A program made the position numbers and the translations under genes. Under the pieces are notes generated by a model, which saw only the letters and a program-made list of their open reading frames with translations, was not told the origin of the DNA and did no database searches. From contig JAFXTC010000051.1 in the NCBI GenBank assembly GCA_017525235.1, forward strand, positions 1 through 54,487: a stretch of DNA of 54,487 bases, read 5' to 3'. Source of the DNA: Bacteroidaceae bacterium. GTDB taxonomy: Bacteria > Bacteroidota > Bacteroidia > Bacteroidales > Bacteroidaceae. Position 1 is the first letter of the stretch. Each line of letters starts with the position of its first letter. This document shows positions 14,596-23,648 of the stretch, piece by piece.

Positions 14596-15591
14596 ATGAG
14601 ATATACGTTGCTTTTGTTATTGTTTTTAATGAATATCATTCATGCGCCTGTTTGTGCACAGAAGATGATGTATGAAGACACAAGTCGGATAGGCGTACCT
14701 TATGCAAAAGACCCTCATGTGGTAAAGTTCAAAGGACGCTACCTGATGTACTACTCCATTCCACCCAGACAATGGAACGGTATGGAAGGTTGGAATATAG
14801 GCATTGCTGAAAGCCGTGATCTGATTAACTGGAAACGTGTGGGTGAGATTACACCGCAACCTGGACTGAAATACGAGGAGAAAGGCCTTTGCGCTCCTGG
14901 GGCTATCGTAAAGAAAGGACGCGTACATCTTTTCTATCAGACATACGGCAACGGACCTAAAGATGCAATTTGCCATGCAGTCTCCAAGGACGGCATCACT
15001 TTCGAACGTGATAAAACAAACCCTATCTTCCATCCGGAACCATCTGACTGGACTTGCGGTAGGGCCATAGATGCTGAGGTGGCTTACTTCAAAGGTAAAT
15101 ACTACCTGTATTTTGCCACACGTGATCCTGAGTTCAAAATTCAGAAATTGGGTGTAGCCGTTGCTGATAAAAAGACAGATTTCTCAAGAGACGCTTGGCA
15201 TTTGGCAGCCAACAAGAGTATTCTGTTTCCCGAGCTCCCTTGGGAAGGCGAATGTGTGGAAGGAGCCAGCATCTGTGTAAAGGATGGTAAAATGTGGATG
15301 TTCTATGCAGGGGCATATAATAACAGCCCGCAGCAGATAGGTGTAGCATACAGCGAAGATGGGATAAACTTCACACGCCTAAGTAACGAGCCTTTTAAGC
15401 CTAATGGCAAACCTGGCGAGTGGAACAGCAGCGAAAGCGGTCATCCCCACTTGTTCACCGACAAAAACAGACGAACCTACCTTTTCTATCAGGGTAATCC
15501 CGATCACGGCAAAACGTGGCGCATTACACAAGAAGAGGTACATTGGGAGGGCGGCATACCCGTTATAAGTATTTCTTCTTCCAGTCAGTGA
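14596..15591 (+). CDS. Five-bladed beta-propeller glycosidase, GH43/GH117-like
   Basis: 331 residues with a signal peptide ending near VCA (residue 21). Repeated 'G(R/K)YxMYYS / GKYYLYFA / GKMWMFYAGA' blades mark a GH43-clan propeller. Candidate acidic residues are D39 (YAKDPH), D159 (GRAIDAEV) and E222 (CVEGAS), fitting the Asp-Asp-Glu plan. It follows GH127 by 12 bases, so a joint role in arabinan or another side chain is likely. The exact family cannot be fixed by eye. Its 3' end overlaps the convergent thioesterase gene by 29 bases. Confidence 0.6.
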   Translation: MRYTLLLLLFLMNIIHAPVCAQKMMYEDTSRIGVPYAKDPHVVKFKGRYLMYYSIPPRQWNGMEGWNIGIAESRDLINWKRVGEITPQPGLKYEEKGLCAPGAIVKKGRVHLFYQTYGNGPKDAICHAVSKDGITFERDKTNPIFHPEPSDWTCGRAIDAEVAYFKGKYYLYFATRDPEFKIQKLGVAVADKKTDFSRDAWHLAANKSILFPELPWEGECVEGASICVKDGKMWMFYAGAYNNSPQQIGVAYSEDGINFTRLSNEPFKPNGKPGEWNSSESGHPHLFTDKNRRTYLFYQGNPDHGKTWRITQEEVHWEGGIPVISISSSSQ

Positions 15592-15982
15592 AATACTGCG
15601 GCTCTTCTATCATGAGCTGCCCTTGCGGGTCGATGAAGAGTTGCGTAGTTGTGCCCTCACAGCATAAGATACCGTCAGATTGGCGGAAAATCTGGTATTT
15701 GAAATCAAGACGTGCTCCCGGCTTACGTACGTATGTGGTATGAATCTCTGCCACATCATTCATACCAAGAGGAGCTAAATGTCTTACATGCACATCATAA
15801 ACAGGAGCAGGAATGTTGGCAGCCAACATCACCTCATACCCGATACCAGGATAGTGGCGGCCAAACGATTCACGTCCGTCCTCGAAATACTTAACGTAAT
15901 TGCCATGCCATACACGCAGCATTGCGTCCATCTCGCTAAACTTGACGCGAATCTGACAAATATCAGTAAGTTCTTTCTTCAT
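15563..15982 (-). CDS. 4HBT hotdog acyl-CoA/acyl-ACP thioesterase of the polyene cluster
   Basis: 139 residues. IRVKFSEMDAMLRVWHGNYVKYFEDGRE matches the YbgC/FadM pattern, with the catalytic Asp in SEMDAM. Thioesterases of this type are standard members of aryl polyene clusters, where they release or edit acyl chains. It is the last gene of a minus-strand cluster that begins at 24788. Its 3' end overlaps the convergent glycosidase. Confidence 0.75.
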   Translation of the reverse strand: MKKELTDICQIRVKFSEMDAMLRVWHGNYVKYFEDGRESFGRHYPGIGYEVMLAANIPAPVYDVHVRHLAPLGMNDVAEIHTTYVRKPGARLDFKYQIFRQSDGILCCEGTTTQLFIDPQGQLMIEEPQYFTDWKKKYL

Positions 15983-16020
15983 TATTATATATAAAACACC
16001 CTCCAGAAGGGTTAGGGGTC

Positions 16021-16500
16021 TTATTTATTATTTATCCTCTTAGTAATGGTCTTGCCATTTGCAATACCAGTTACGTCTACATACAAACATGTTAAGGTGT
16101 CGCCCTTCATCTGGGCAAACATCTTGGTAAGCTGCATCTCCTGTCCTTCCATGGTAACAAGAGCCACCCACTTTCCGTTACGCTTACAGATGCGAATAGG
16201 AAGTTTCTTATATGGCGAAAGATGAATGACAACCTCATTATCCTTCTTACTGTCAACCTTGTAACCAAAAGCAAAGGTAAACTGAAGGAAGGAAAGTTCC
16301 TTCTTCTCGCCACCATCTTCAACCCTAATCCAATAAGCATGTACAGGGTCTTTGAGATCCAACTTCCCATCTTTCAACCTCACATCATAACAGATGTAGT
16401 TACGATTAGTACTGCGCTCGAATTGAAAAAGCCGATCTGTTGCGTGGGAAAATGAAAGAATGAGAAATGAAAGAACGAAAAACAGTAATCCCCTTTTCAT
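16021..16500 (-). CDS. DUF4833-like secreted protein
   Basis: 159 residues with a signal peptide (MKRGLLFFVLSFLILSFSHA). The mature part contains NRNYICYDVRLKDGKL and PVHAYWIRVEDGG, which I associate with DUF4833. Its function is unknown. It lies between the ketoreductase and the thioesterase genes, so it is probably an envelope component of the same pathway. Confidence 0.55.
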   Translation of the reverse strand: MKRGLLFFVLSFLILSFSHATDRLFQFERSTNRNYICYDVRLKDGKLDLKDPVHAYWIRVEDGGEKKELSFLQFTFAFGYKVDSKKDNEVVIHLSPYKKLPIRICKRNGKWVALVTMEGQEMQLTKMFAQMKGDTLTCLYVDVTGIANGKTITKRINNK

Positions 16501-16546
16501 GTTGTTGAGTTTTTGAGTTGGTGAGTTTCTGAAACCTTTAAACCTA

Positions 16547-17281
16547 TCAAGTATAAAGTCCTCCGTTGATGGAAATAACGTTACCGGTAACATAGCCAGC
16601 CATCGGAGATACAAGGAATGCAACAGCCTCAGCCACTTCCTCGGGCTGACCAAAACGTCCAGCAGGGATAGTTTTCTTGAGCGTGGCCTCGTCGAGTCCC
16701 TCAACCATATCGGTCTTGATGAAGCCAGGAGCCAAAGCATTAACAGTAACATTCTTCTTGGCAACCTCCTGGGCAAGTGCTTTTGTAGCAGCAATAATAC
16801 CACCCTTGGCAGCAGAATAGTTGGTTTGTCCGGGCAAGCCCTTTATACCGCTTACACTGGCCATGTTGATGATACGGCCAAACTTATGGAATTGCATTGC
16901 TGGCAACAGGGGCTGTGTAACATTAAAGAAACCTTGCAGCGTAATATCGATAACACGTGTATAATCTTCGAAAGGCATAAGAGCCATTACACCATCCCTG
17001 CGAATACCGGCATTATTTACGCAAACCTCGATGTACTCATCATTGTCCTGATGAGCCTCCTGCCATGCCTGAATGGTAGCTGTTGCCTTCTCGCGATCAG
17101 CTACATCGAAGCACCACAACTCACCATCTGTACCAGCCTCGCGAACCAAACGAAGCGTCTCCTCGGCAGCTGCGGTGTTTCCTGCATAATTGATAAGAAT
17201 ATTATAACCCATCTGGGCCAAACGGACAGCAATAGCGCGACCCAATCCGCGACTTGCTCCTGTTACTAATGCGTACTTCAT
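16547..17281 (-). CDS. fabG: 3-oxoacyl-ACP reductase (FabG-type, ApeQ-like)
   Basis: 244 residues. It has TGASRGLG (7-14), NNAG (89-92), S142, and YSAAK (Y155, K159). The 'G(I/L)KGLPGQTNYSAAKGG' context and the C-terminal GYVTGNVISINGGLY are typical of FabG. It reduces beta-ketoacyl-ACP. Placement among KS, ACP and dehydratases points to a dedicated polyene or fatty-acid pathway and not the housekeeping FabG. Confidence 0.8.
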   Translation of the reverse strand: MKYALVTGASRGLGRAIAVRLAQMGYNILINYAGNTAAAEETLRLVREAGTDGELWCFDVADREKATATIQAWQEAHQDNDEYIEVCVNNAGIRRDGVMALMPFEDYTRVIDITLQGFFNVTQPLLPAMQFHKFGRIINMASVSGIKGLPGQTNYSAAKGGIIAATKALAQEVAKKNVTVNALAPGFIKTDMVEGLDEATLKKTIPAGRFGQPEEVAEAVAFLVSPMAGYVTGNVISINGGLYT

Positions 17282-17289
17282 ATTTTTTA

Positions 17290-17312
17290 TTTACAGTTTA
17301 CGGTTTACGGTT
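17290..17312. repeat. Short heptamer-type repeats (TTTACGG/TTTACAG)
   Basis: Three imperfect copies of a TTTACRG heptamer lie in the spacer between two minus-strand genes. The same words in the opposite orientation recur at 52109-52138, so this is a dispersed microrepeat. Confidence 0.5.
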
Positions 17313-17332
17313 TAATGAGGCTCTTCACTTTC

Positions 17333-19948
17333 TTAGAAGCTTGCTTCGAAATAGAAGCGGAAACCCCATTTCTTTGTGTTGGGTCCGATATATGTGAACC
17401 TATGAGTATACTCGAAAGAGAAGAACTTAAAGATGTTGTGAATACCTACAGCTGCCTCAACATATGGTTTCCAACTGTTCATCGGACCCGAATTAGACAC
17501 ATATCGTTTTGAGCCATCAGCTTGAGTTTGCCAAGTTCCTGGGAAACGGAAAAGGAAATCATCGTTCGGATTTTCAAACGGGTTGTTCTTGTATGTGAGA
17601 TATCCCCACATGGCATTTACAGCAACAGACTCGCGCCACTTAAGTTTCTTGAGCAGAGGAATACGGTTGAAGAGCTTACCATTGAGGTCCCAACGCCACA
17701 TGGTGGTTACAGCGCGGTCATGAAGGAACTCCATGTTTCCGACCAAATTGAAGGTGTTACGACTGCGGATATAGCTGAGGTTGGCCTCAGGAATAACCAA
17801 CAAGGGGAAAGGAACCCTGTTCCATTGGAAGGAAGCATGAATATTACCATCCACACTACCCCAAGAGTTCAACCAGAAACGCTTGCTGAAGGTAAATTCC
17901 GTCATGTTGTAGTTGTAATCACCACCTAAGAATCCTTTTATACCAACAGTATGCTGTACGGCGTACTTAGGAGCCTCCAAGTTAGAGAGATAACGTTTGG
18001 TACGGGTATTCAGCACTTTAAGACCTGGCTGATAAGAAAAGCCAACATTGAACTCGGTATAAGTAATGGTATGAGAAGCAGCTTCTGCCTGCCCATTAGG
18101 ATTGGCATCAATATCCTGCCATTCCTTATTAGAGATGAAGAATAAATCGCCTGCACCACGGTTCCATTCACGATTAAAATGAGCACGCAGAGTCAATCCA
18201 TTTTCATATTCAAAGAGGCCGCATAGGTTAAACCGCTCAAAGTAACTTTGCAGATGAGTTGTCTGCCATGCAAAAGACATAAAGGAATTATCCTTATCAT
18301 ATTGCAGGAACTTATCTGAAGGACTCTGAATATCACGAGTATAAGCGAAAGATATATCTCGTCTGGGATATGCAATCAAATCCTTTTCCTTTTCGACAAA
18401 AGAGTATGTAACACGTCCCTCACCTTTGAACTTTTCGTCTTTAAAACCATATTTACCCCATCCGCTTAGGAACCAATGTTTGTCGAAAGCTCCTGTTGTC
18501 TGAGCACCCAAACGAAGACGGAATCCCTCGGCCCAGTTACTACCAAAGGTGGAGAAGAATGGACCAATATCAACTTTACTGGGACGATTGGGGTTGGCAC
18601 TTGTCTCGAGGTAATTATCCAAGAATATCTTCATACCATAAAGTACGGCACGAACTGCGGGACGATCGGTAAATTTACGCTTCAAATCGTTAATATGCGA
18701 TTGTCCGTGCGTGAGTGTATCTGGACGAAACTCTGCCCAGAAATCTTCATTTCTGTGTTTTGCGCCCTTTTCAACCTTTTCGTCACCAAGGAAGTTGACA
18801 TAATCATCTGAAAACGGCTCATTGCTGATATTGGTATATCTGGCATAATGCTCAATATGCATCTTGTTGAGCCACGAGGTGAATACTACCTGCATGATCA
18901 TGCGGTTGCTGGTGCAGAACTGCTGGCCTGAAGGCAAACTCTCAAATTCCTGATCCAATGTCAGGTGCTTGACAAAGTTCACACTGTTATCCATAGGCAT
19001 ACCCATACGGGCACGCTTCACACGCCAGGTGCTATCAGCCATAATGTAAAGGTTACCGTTCCATCCGAAATCCTGTTTATTGGCTGGTTGGAAATTTACA
19101 ATATAACATGAATCGCCATCGCATTCCACCGTATCAGCAATTGCATAATGATAAAAGCGAATAGCGGCAGCACCACCAATAGGACTGATGAAATTATGCT
19201 GGAAAATAACGGTCTGATCCTTGTAGATATCTACATCAAGCAAATTCGTCTTAATCTTAGACTCTATAAAATCTGTTACTTGCAGGAGGTCAAGCAAACT
19301 TTCTTTATGCTCACCCTTAACTATACTCTTACGTTTGTCTCCGTCCTTACGGTAATATTCCTTGCTACAACGCTCTTCAAAACTGATAGGAAGAATCAAC
19401 TTGCCTGTTGCCGGACACAATTCGGCATATTCTGCAGAAAGGTTTACCTTCTTAAAATGCTCATCATCCAATGTTGTGGTATCAACATCGTTAAGGGCCA
19501 TTGTCGTACTTATGTACTTGTCATAACTTGCATATTCCGCATCGTGAATATCCGCACTTTTACGAGCAGCCATAACCTTCTGCATCATTTCAACTGCGGG
19601 ATTACCTTTACGAACATACTTCTTTTTCTCTGCCTGTACTGAAACCGTCTTCATGTCCGTAGCATTCATTGAAAGCTTAACATTCAGCGAACGTGCTTTA
19701 TTGACAGCAACCTCATGGTCTTTATAGCCAAAGAAGTGAAACACCAATGTGCCTGGCCGGAATCGGATTTTATAAACACCGCTAGCATCGGAAACCACTT
19801 TAGCTGCCGGCCTGTCCTTATACCACACCTGCGCTCCTTCCAAGGGTTCGTTATCTAATGCATCATAGATTTTTCCAGTAACCATCTGAGCAACAGATGG
19901 TATAGCAAAACCCATAATAAGCAAATATAGTAATATCTGACGTTTCAT
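17333..19948 (-). CDS. DUF5686 outer-membrane protein with carboxypeptidase-like regulatory domain
   Basis: 871 residues. A signal peptide is followed by an N-terminal regulatory-like beta-sandwich (about 21-105; 'VTGKIYDALDNEPLEGAQVWY'). A long region with DUF5686 features follows, ending in a beta-barrel-like half whose last residue is Phe (FYFEASF). The family is typical of Bacteroidetes outer membranes and its role is unclear. Its place in the cluster suggests it anchors, exports or receives the lipid product. It starts ten bases after the stop of the oxidoreductase gene. Confidence 0.7.
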   Translation of the reverse strand: MKRQILLYLLIMGFAIPSVAQMVTGKIYDALDNEPLEGAQVWYKDRPAAKVVSDASGVYKIRFRPGTLVFHFFGYKDHEVAVNKARSLNVKLSMNATDMKTVSVQAEKKKYVRKGNPAVEMMQKVMAARKSADIHDAEYASYDKYISTTMALNDVDTTTLDDEHFKKVNLSAEYAELCPATGKLILPISFEERCSKEYYRKDGDKRKSIVKGEHKESLLDLLQVTDFIESKIKTNLLDVDIYKDQTVIFQHNFISPIGGAAAIRFYHYAIADTVECDGDSCYIVNFQPANKQDFGWNGNLYIMADSTWRVKRARMGMPMDNSVNFVKHLTLDQEFESLPSGQQFCTSNRMIMQVVFTSWLNKMHIEHYARYTNISNEPFSDDYVNFLGDEKVEKGAKHRNEDFWAEFRPDTLTHGQSHINDLKRKFTDRPAVRAVLYGMKIFLDNYLETSANPNRPSKVDIGPFFSTFGSNWAEGFRLRLGAQTTGAFDKHWFLSGWGKYGFKDEKFKGEGRVTYSFVEKEKDLIAYPRRDISFAYTRDIQSPSDKFLQYDKDNSFMSFAWQTTHLQSYFERFNLCGLFEYENGLTLRAHFNREWNRGAGDLFFISNKEWQDIDANPNGQAEAASHTITYTEFNVGFSYQPGLKVLNTRTKRYLSNLEAPKYAVQHTVGIKGFLGGDYNYNMTEFTFSKRFWLNSWGSVDGNIHASFQWNRVPFPLLVIPEANLSYIRSRNTFNLVGNMEFLHDRAVTTMWRWDLNGKLFNRIPLLKKLKWRESVAVNAMWGYLTYKNNPFENPNDDFLFRFPGTWQTQADGSKRYVSNSGPMNSWKPYVEAAVGIHNIFKFFSFEYTHRFTYIGPNTKKWGFRFYFEASF

Positions 19949-19958
19949 ATATCTGTGT

Positions 19959-21335
19959 CTATTCTATAATTTCTCTTGTTGTATACATTGCGGTCATTGT
20001 CACACCATGCAGTCCATGAAGCATAAGACTCTGACCCGTTAGCAATAAATTCGGAATACTGGTACGGGGCGAGAGAACCGTCATAAGCGGAGCCGCTGCA
20101 TCCTTACGTATTCCGTAAGCACTACCGTCGGGCGATAAATTATAATCGCGGTATGTAAGCGGAGTGCTGGTATGAATTTCCTGTATATGACTGTGCAGAT
20201 CTGGAAGAAAACGCTCTGCAACAGCAATACACTCTTGTGCTTTCTGTTCCTTGAACCTTAGATACTCCTCACCACGATGCATGCAACGTGTGTTAATCCA
20301 TGCTGAACACTCGTTTATATTCATTGGCGTAAGAATATCTATCTGACGGGCATAGTGTGAATCACCTTCAGGGACACGGCAACTAACCATGTAACCACGT
20401 CCATCCCATGCCTCATATCCATCATAAAGAAACTCGTTATAATTAAAGTATGGTACTTCATTTGGCTTCAGCAGAAGCTGAGTAGTGAACATACCATTTG
20501 TATTTTCTAAACTATCAATTCTACGGCGGTATATCTTTTTTAGAACCTGGCTTTCCTTTACAAGTGACAATGTAATGGAAGGATGCGCATCACTAATGAA
20601 ATATCGCGCTTCATATACCTCACCACTCTTGCAAACAGCTTTGCTGATTATTCCTTCCCGTTCTACCAATTCAACTACCTCAGCATCACAAATCAACTCC
20701 CCACCCTGTGCAGACAAATTCTCAATGAGTTTTCTGACAAGCATATTACCATCTCCCTTCAGTCGCCAACTACTCTGAATAAAAGGAGCATTGCCGTGTA
20801 CATACGTGAAAAGAGGCAAAGTTTGACGCCTTAACTCCATCTTTAGACAAGCACCACTTAATACGCTTAATAATAATGGAGTATGAATAATACTACTCAG
20901 ATATGTATATGCATTAGTCTTTTGCATCCATTCCTCATCGGTACATTGTAGAAGAGAAACATATTGTCGTAAGCTTTCTTTATCTTCTGGAAAGTCCTTT
21001 GCAAGTGTCGCTAAAAAACAGTCAAAACCTTCAGCAAACAGAAACTCATGGTTACCTATCATTATGCGATCAAAACCTTCAGGATCCAATCTTTGCCAAG
21101 GCAAAGACAACAGGCCTAATTCCTTGAAGATATCATGCAAAGGCTGGCCCTCTGCCAAACCTCCTACATAATGAAGTCCCGTATCATACATCATAGTTCC
21201 ACGACGATAACTCTGCAAACAGCCACCCGGCTGATGCTGACGCTCCAGAACGAGCACTCTCTGCCCCTTCTTACTGAGCAGGTTGGCACATACCAAACCT
21301 CCCAAACCGCTTCCTATGATTATAACATCATACAC
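19959..21335 (-). CDS. Phytoene-desaturase-like NAD(P)/FAD oxidoreductase
   Basis: 458 residues. An N-terminal dinucleotide fold IIIGSGLGGLVCA (G8, G10, G13) continues with VLERQHQPGG, the hallmark of the CrtI/amine-oxidase superfamily. A C-terminal FAD contact GQSLMLHGLHGV is present. Members in flexirubin and polyene clusters act on acyl or aryl chains. The start is a GTG overlapping the end of the hotdog gene by eight bases, indicating translational coupling. The substrate is not deducible. Confidence 0.75.
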   Translation of the reverse strand: MYDVIIIGSGLGGLVCANLLSKKGQRVLVLERQHQPGGCLQSYRRGTMMYDTGLHYVGGLAEGQPLHDIFKELGLLSLPWQRLDPEGFDRIMIGNHEFLFAEGFDCFLATLAKDFPEDKESLRQYVSLLQCTDEEWMQKTNAYTYLSSIIHTPLLLSVLSGACLKMELRRQTLPLFTYVHGNAPFIQSSWRLKGDGNMLVRKLIENLSAQGGELICDAEVVELVEREGIISKAVCKSGEVYEARYFISDAHPSITLSLVKESQVLKKIYRRRIDSLENTNGMFTTQLLLKPNEVPYFNYNEFLYDGYEAWDGRGYMVSCRVPEGDSHYARQIDILTPMNINECSAWINTRCMHRGEEYLRFKEQKAQECIAVAERFLPDLHSHIQEIHTSTPLTYRDYNLSPDGSAYGIRKDAAAPLMTVLSPRTSIPNLLLTGQSLMLHGLHGVTMTAMYTTREIIE

Positions 21336-21693
21336 CTTCGCCCTTGAAGGTCATATACTGCCTGTTCTCATCAGAGATACTGGCAACAATAGAAAACTTC
21401 CCGTCAGTCTCATGTACCTCAACCTGTATATCCACCTCTGGACAAACCGTAGGACTAGCTATTGCCGTGAGAAGGCATTGTTTGATTGACGAGATTCGCA
21501 ACTCTTTTCCCGAAAGTAAAGATGCACACTCCTTAATTGTCTGGATATTACAAACTCCGGGACATACAGGATTTCCGGGGAAATGTCCCTCATATACGTT
21601 GCAATCAGGTAGGATAGCCAAATGATAAACAGCCTTAACATCACTTTCCTTACGCACGCGTAAAACCTTATAGAATTTATTCTCCAGCAACAT
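21328..21693 (-). CDS. Hotdog 3-hydroxyacyl-ACP dehydratase, ApeI/FabZ-like
   Basis: 121 residues. YEGHFPGNPVCPGVCNIQ carries the FabZ/FabA signature with the catalytic His in GHFPG. It overlaps the preceding ApeP-like gene by 17 bases and the following FAD oxidoreductase gene by eight. Two different dehydratases side by side are typical of aryl polyene clusters (ApeI and ApeP). Confidence 0.75.
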   Translation of the reverse strand: MLLENKFYKVLRVRKESDVKAVYHLAILPDCNVYEGHFPGNPVCPGVCNIQTIKECASLLSGKELRISSIKQCLLTAIASPTVCPEVDIQVEVHETDGKFSIVASISDENRQYMTFKGEGV

Positions 21694-22093
21694 AGATCTT
21701 CATTTGTGTGGTCGCTATTATCTCTGCTCCTGAGACAGTCTCTCCACTGATGATGGTAACGCCACCCACAGTGGGACCCATAGTAATGGTGGTAATCAAC
21801 GTTTCACCTTTACATGGTCTACGGTTCAAGCTAAAACGTTTTACTTCACCTATATACCCAACTGGCGGTTCTGTTGCACCTGCCTGCATAGCGCTATATC
21901 CAGCAAATGCCGAGGCCGATTGTGCAATATGCTCAATCACGCCTGGCTCTGCGATTGCACCATCAGGCTCAAGAAAAAAATTATCTTCCCTAATGGTAAG
22001 ACTGCAACGTGCCACATCATCATGAGCCTCAAGCAACTCGTCAACCATCATGATTGGCGAGCGCTGAGGTATGAGGTTTTTGATATCTGTCAT
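21677..22093 (-). CDS. ApeP-like 3-hydroxyacyl-ACP dehydratase (COG4706)
   Basis: 138 residues. It starts LIPQRSPIMMVDELLE (PHRxPMxLLD-like). A PGVIEHIAQSASAFAGY helix follows, matching the COG4706 hotdog group that works in aryl polyene synthesis. It would dehydrate beta-hydroxyacyl-ACP during chain extension. It lies nine bases after the ACP gene. Confidence 0.7.
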   Translation of the reverse strand: MTDIKNLIPQRSPIMMVDELLEAHDDVARCSLTIREDNFFLEPDGAIAEPGVIEHIAQSASAFAGYSAMQAGATEPPVGYIGEVKRFSLNRRPCKGETLITTITMGPTVGGVTIISGETVSGAEIIATTQMKIYVAGE

Positions 22094-22102
22094 GCGAGCA
22101 GA

Positions 22103-22345
22103 TTAAGCCATGTGGCTCTCAATGTAATCATACAGATTACCAAAAGTCTTTACATTGGGCAGATCCTCTGCAGGAATCTTAACCTTAAAGGTGTACTGTA
22201 CAACAGCTACCAGGTCAACAAGACTCAGGCTGTCGAGATGCAGGGTCTGGTAAATAGGAGCGTCTTCAACGATTTCTTCCTCGTTTACATCAAACTCATC
22301 TGTCAAAGTCTCGATTGTCTTCTCAATGATTTCTTCTCTTGTCAT
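22103..22345 (-). CDS. Acyl carrier protein
   Basis: 80 residues, acidic, four-helix ACP. The phosphopantetheine attachment serine is S39 in HLDSLSLVDL. It carries growing acyl chains for the neighbouring ketosynthase, reductase and dehydratases. It differs from housekeeping AcpP in having LDSLSL in place of DSLDTVEL and in lying in this cluster, so it is likely dedicated. Confidence 0.85.
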   Translation of the reverse strand: MTREEIIEKTIETLTDEFDVNEEEIVEDAPIYQTLHLDSLSLVDLVAVVQYTFKVKIPAEDLPNVKTFGNLYDYIESHMA

Positions 22346-22400
22346 GATCTTAAATAGTTATTTGAAAAAAATGAATGAATAAAAGTATTCTCTCTATTAA

Positions 22401-23624
22401 TTATCCTTTGAAGTCCTTTACAATTAATGTGCTATTTGTTCCGCCAAAACCAAAACTATTGCTCAGGAACATATCAAAACCAGTCTCTATGGTCTGCGGA
22501 ATGACATTTACGCATGCCGTCTCTTCGTCTGGATTCTCAAAGTTCAGACTACCTGCAATGAAACCGTTCTTCATCATCAGCAGAGAATAGATACACTCAC
22601 TGGCACCTGCCATCCACATCTCATGTCCTGTCTGACTCTTTGTACTGGTAACAGGAACCTTATAGTCGCCAAAGCACTGGGCAATAGCCATAGCCTCACG
22701 GCCATCACCTGCATGTGTACTGGTGGCATGAGCATTTACATATCCAATCATACGGGGGTCTATACCACCGTTCTTGAGTGCCAACTCCAGAGAGCGAGCA
22801 GGACCTGCCACATTAGGTGTAGATATATGATCGCCGTTTCCACTAAAGCCCCACCCCACAATCTCTGCGATGATAGGAGCGCCACGCTTTACAGCGTGCT
22901 CATAGCTTTCCAGAATCAAGGTTGCGGCACCACCGCCAGGAACCAAACCGTCGCGGTCACGGTCGAAGGGGCGACAAGCCTTTGTCGGTTCATCCTCTCG
23001 AGTGGAAAAAGCCTGAATACCATCAAAACTGGCTACACAGTACATATTCGCCTCCTGGGCACCGCCACAGATTACACAATCTTGCAGGCCCTCCTTGATA
23101 AGCAGATATGCATTACCAATAGCCAATGAACTGGAAGCACAGGCAGCAGAAGAAGTCAGGTTGATACCACGCAACTTGAACAGACAAGCCAAATTCATGG
23201 TTACGGTACTGTTCATGCTCTGGAAGATAGCACCACTACCGCAAGCAGCCGTATCCTTGAACTCACGGAACTTATCCAATGCTATCATGGTACTCTCAGC
23301 AACGGAATCGTTACCATAGATGATACCTACTTCATGAGCATCCAAAAAATCCTGATCTATTTTTGCGTTCTCCAAAGCCTGGAGCGTTGCCACGTAAGCA
23401 TACTGAGCTTCCTCAGGCATAAACTGGCGAACATTGCGTGCCAAAAGTTTCTTAATCTCAACAGCTGGTACATTTGCGCACAATGCCGAACGGAATCCTG
23501 CGTCTTTTCTTTCCTGACTGAAAATTATACCACTCTTTCCTTGGTACAGTGCATCACGGACATCGTCCAGGGTCTGACCCAGACAAGACCATATGCCCAT
23601 ACCAGTTATTACTACTCTATTCAT
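22401..23624 (-). CDS. Beta-ketoacyl-ACP synthase (FabF-like, aryl-polyene type)
   Basis: 407 residues. The thiolase-fold active site is intact: C162 in SSAACASSSLA, H299 in NAHATSTHAGD, K329 and H334 in TKSQTGHEMWMAG. The C-terminal SNSFGFGGTN is present. It condenses malonyl-ACP with the growing chain. A second KS or chain-length factor is not seen in the window. Confidence 0.85.
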   Translation of the reverse strand: MNRVVITGMGIWSCLGQTLDDVRDALYQGKSGIIFSQERKDAGFRSALCANVPAVEIKKLLARNVRQFMPEEAQYAYVATLQALENAKIDQDFLDAHEVGIIYGNDSVAESTMIALDKFREFKDTAACGSGAIFQSMNSTVTMNLACLFKLRGINLTSSAACASSSLAIGNAYLLIKEGLQDCVICGGAQEANMYCVASFDGIQAFSTREDEPTKACRPFDRDRDGLVPGGGAATLILESYEHAVKRGAPIIAEIVGWGFSGNGDHISTPNVAGPARSLELALKNGGIDPRMIGYVNAHATSTHAGDGREAMAIAQCFGDYKVPVTSTKSQTGHEMWMAGASECIYSLLMMKNGFIAGSLNFENPDEETACVNVIPQTIETGFDMFLSNSFGFGGTNSTLIVKDFKG

Positions 23625-23648
23625 AATTTCTTTTTAGTTTTATTCTTC

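Noticed and set aside
21328-21335. Possible frameshift between hotdog and oxidoreductase genes
   Set aside because: The overlap is explained by a GTG start coupled to the upstream stop; both proteins are complete.
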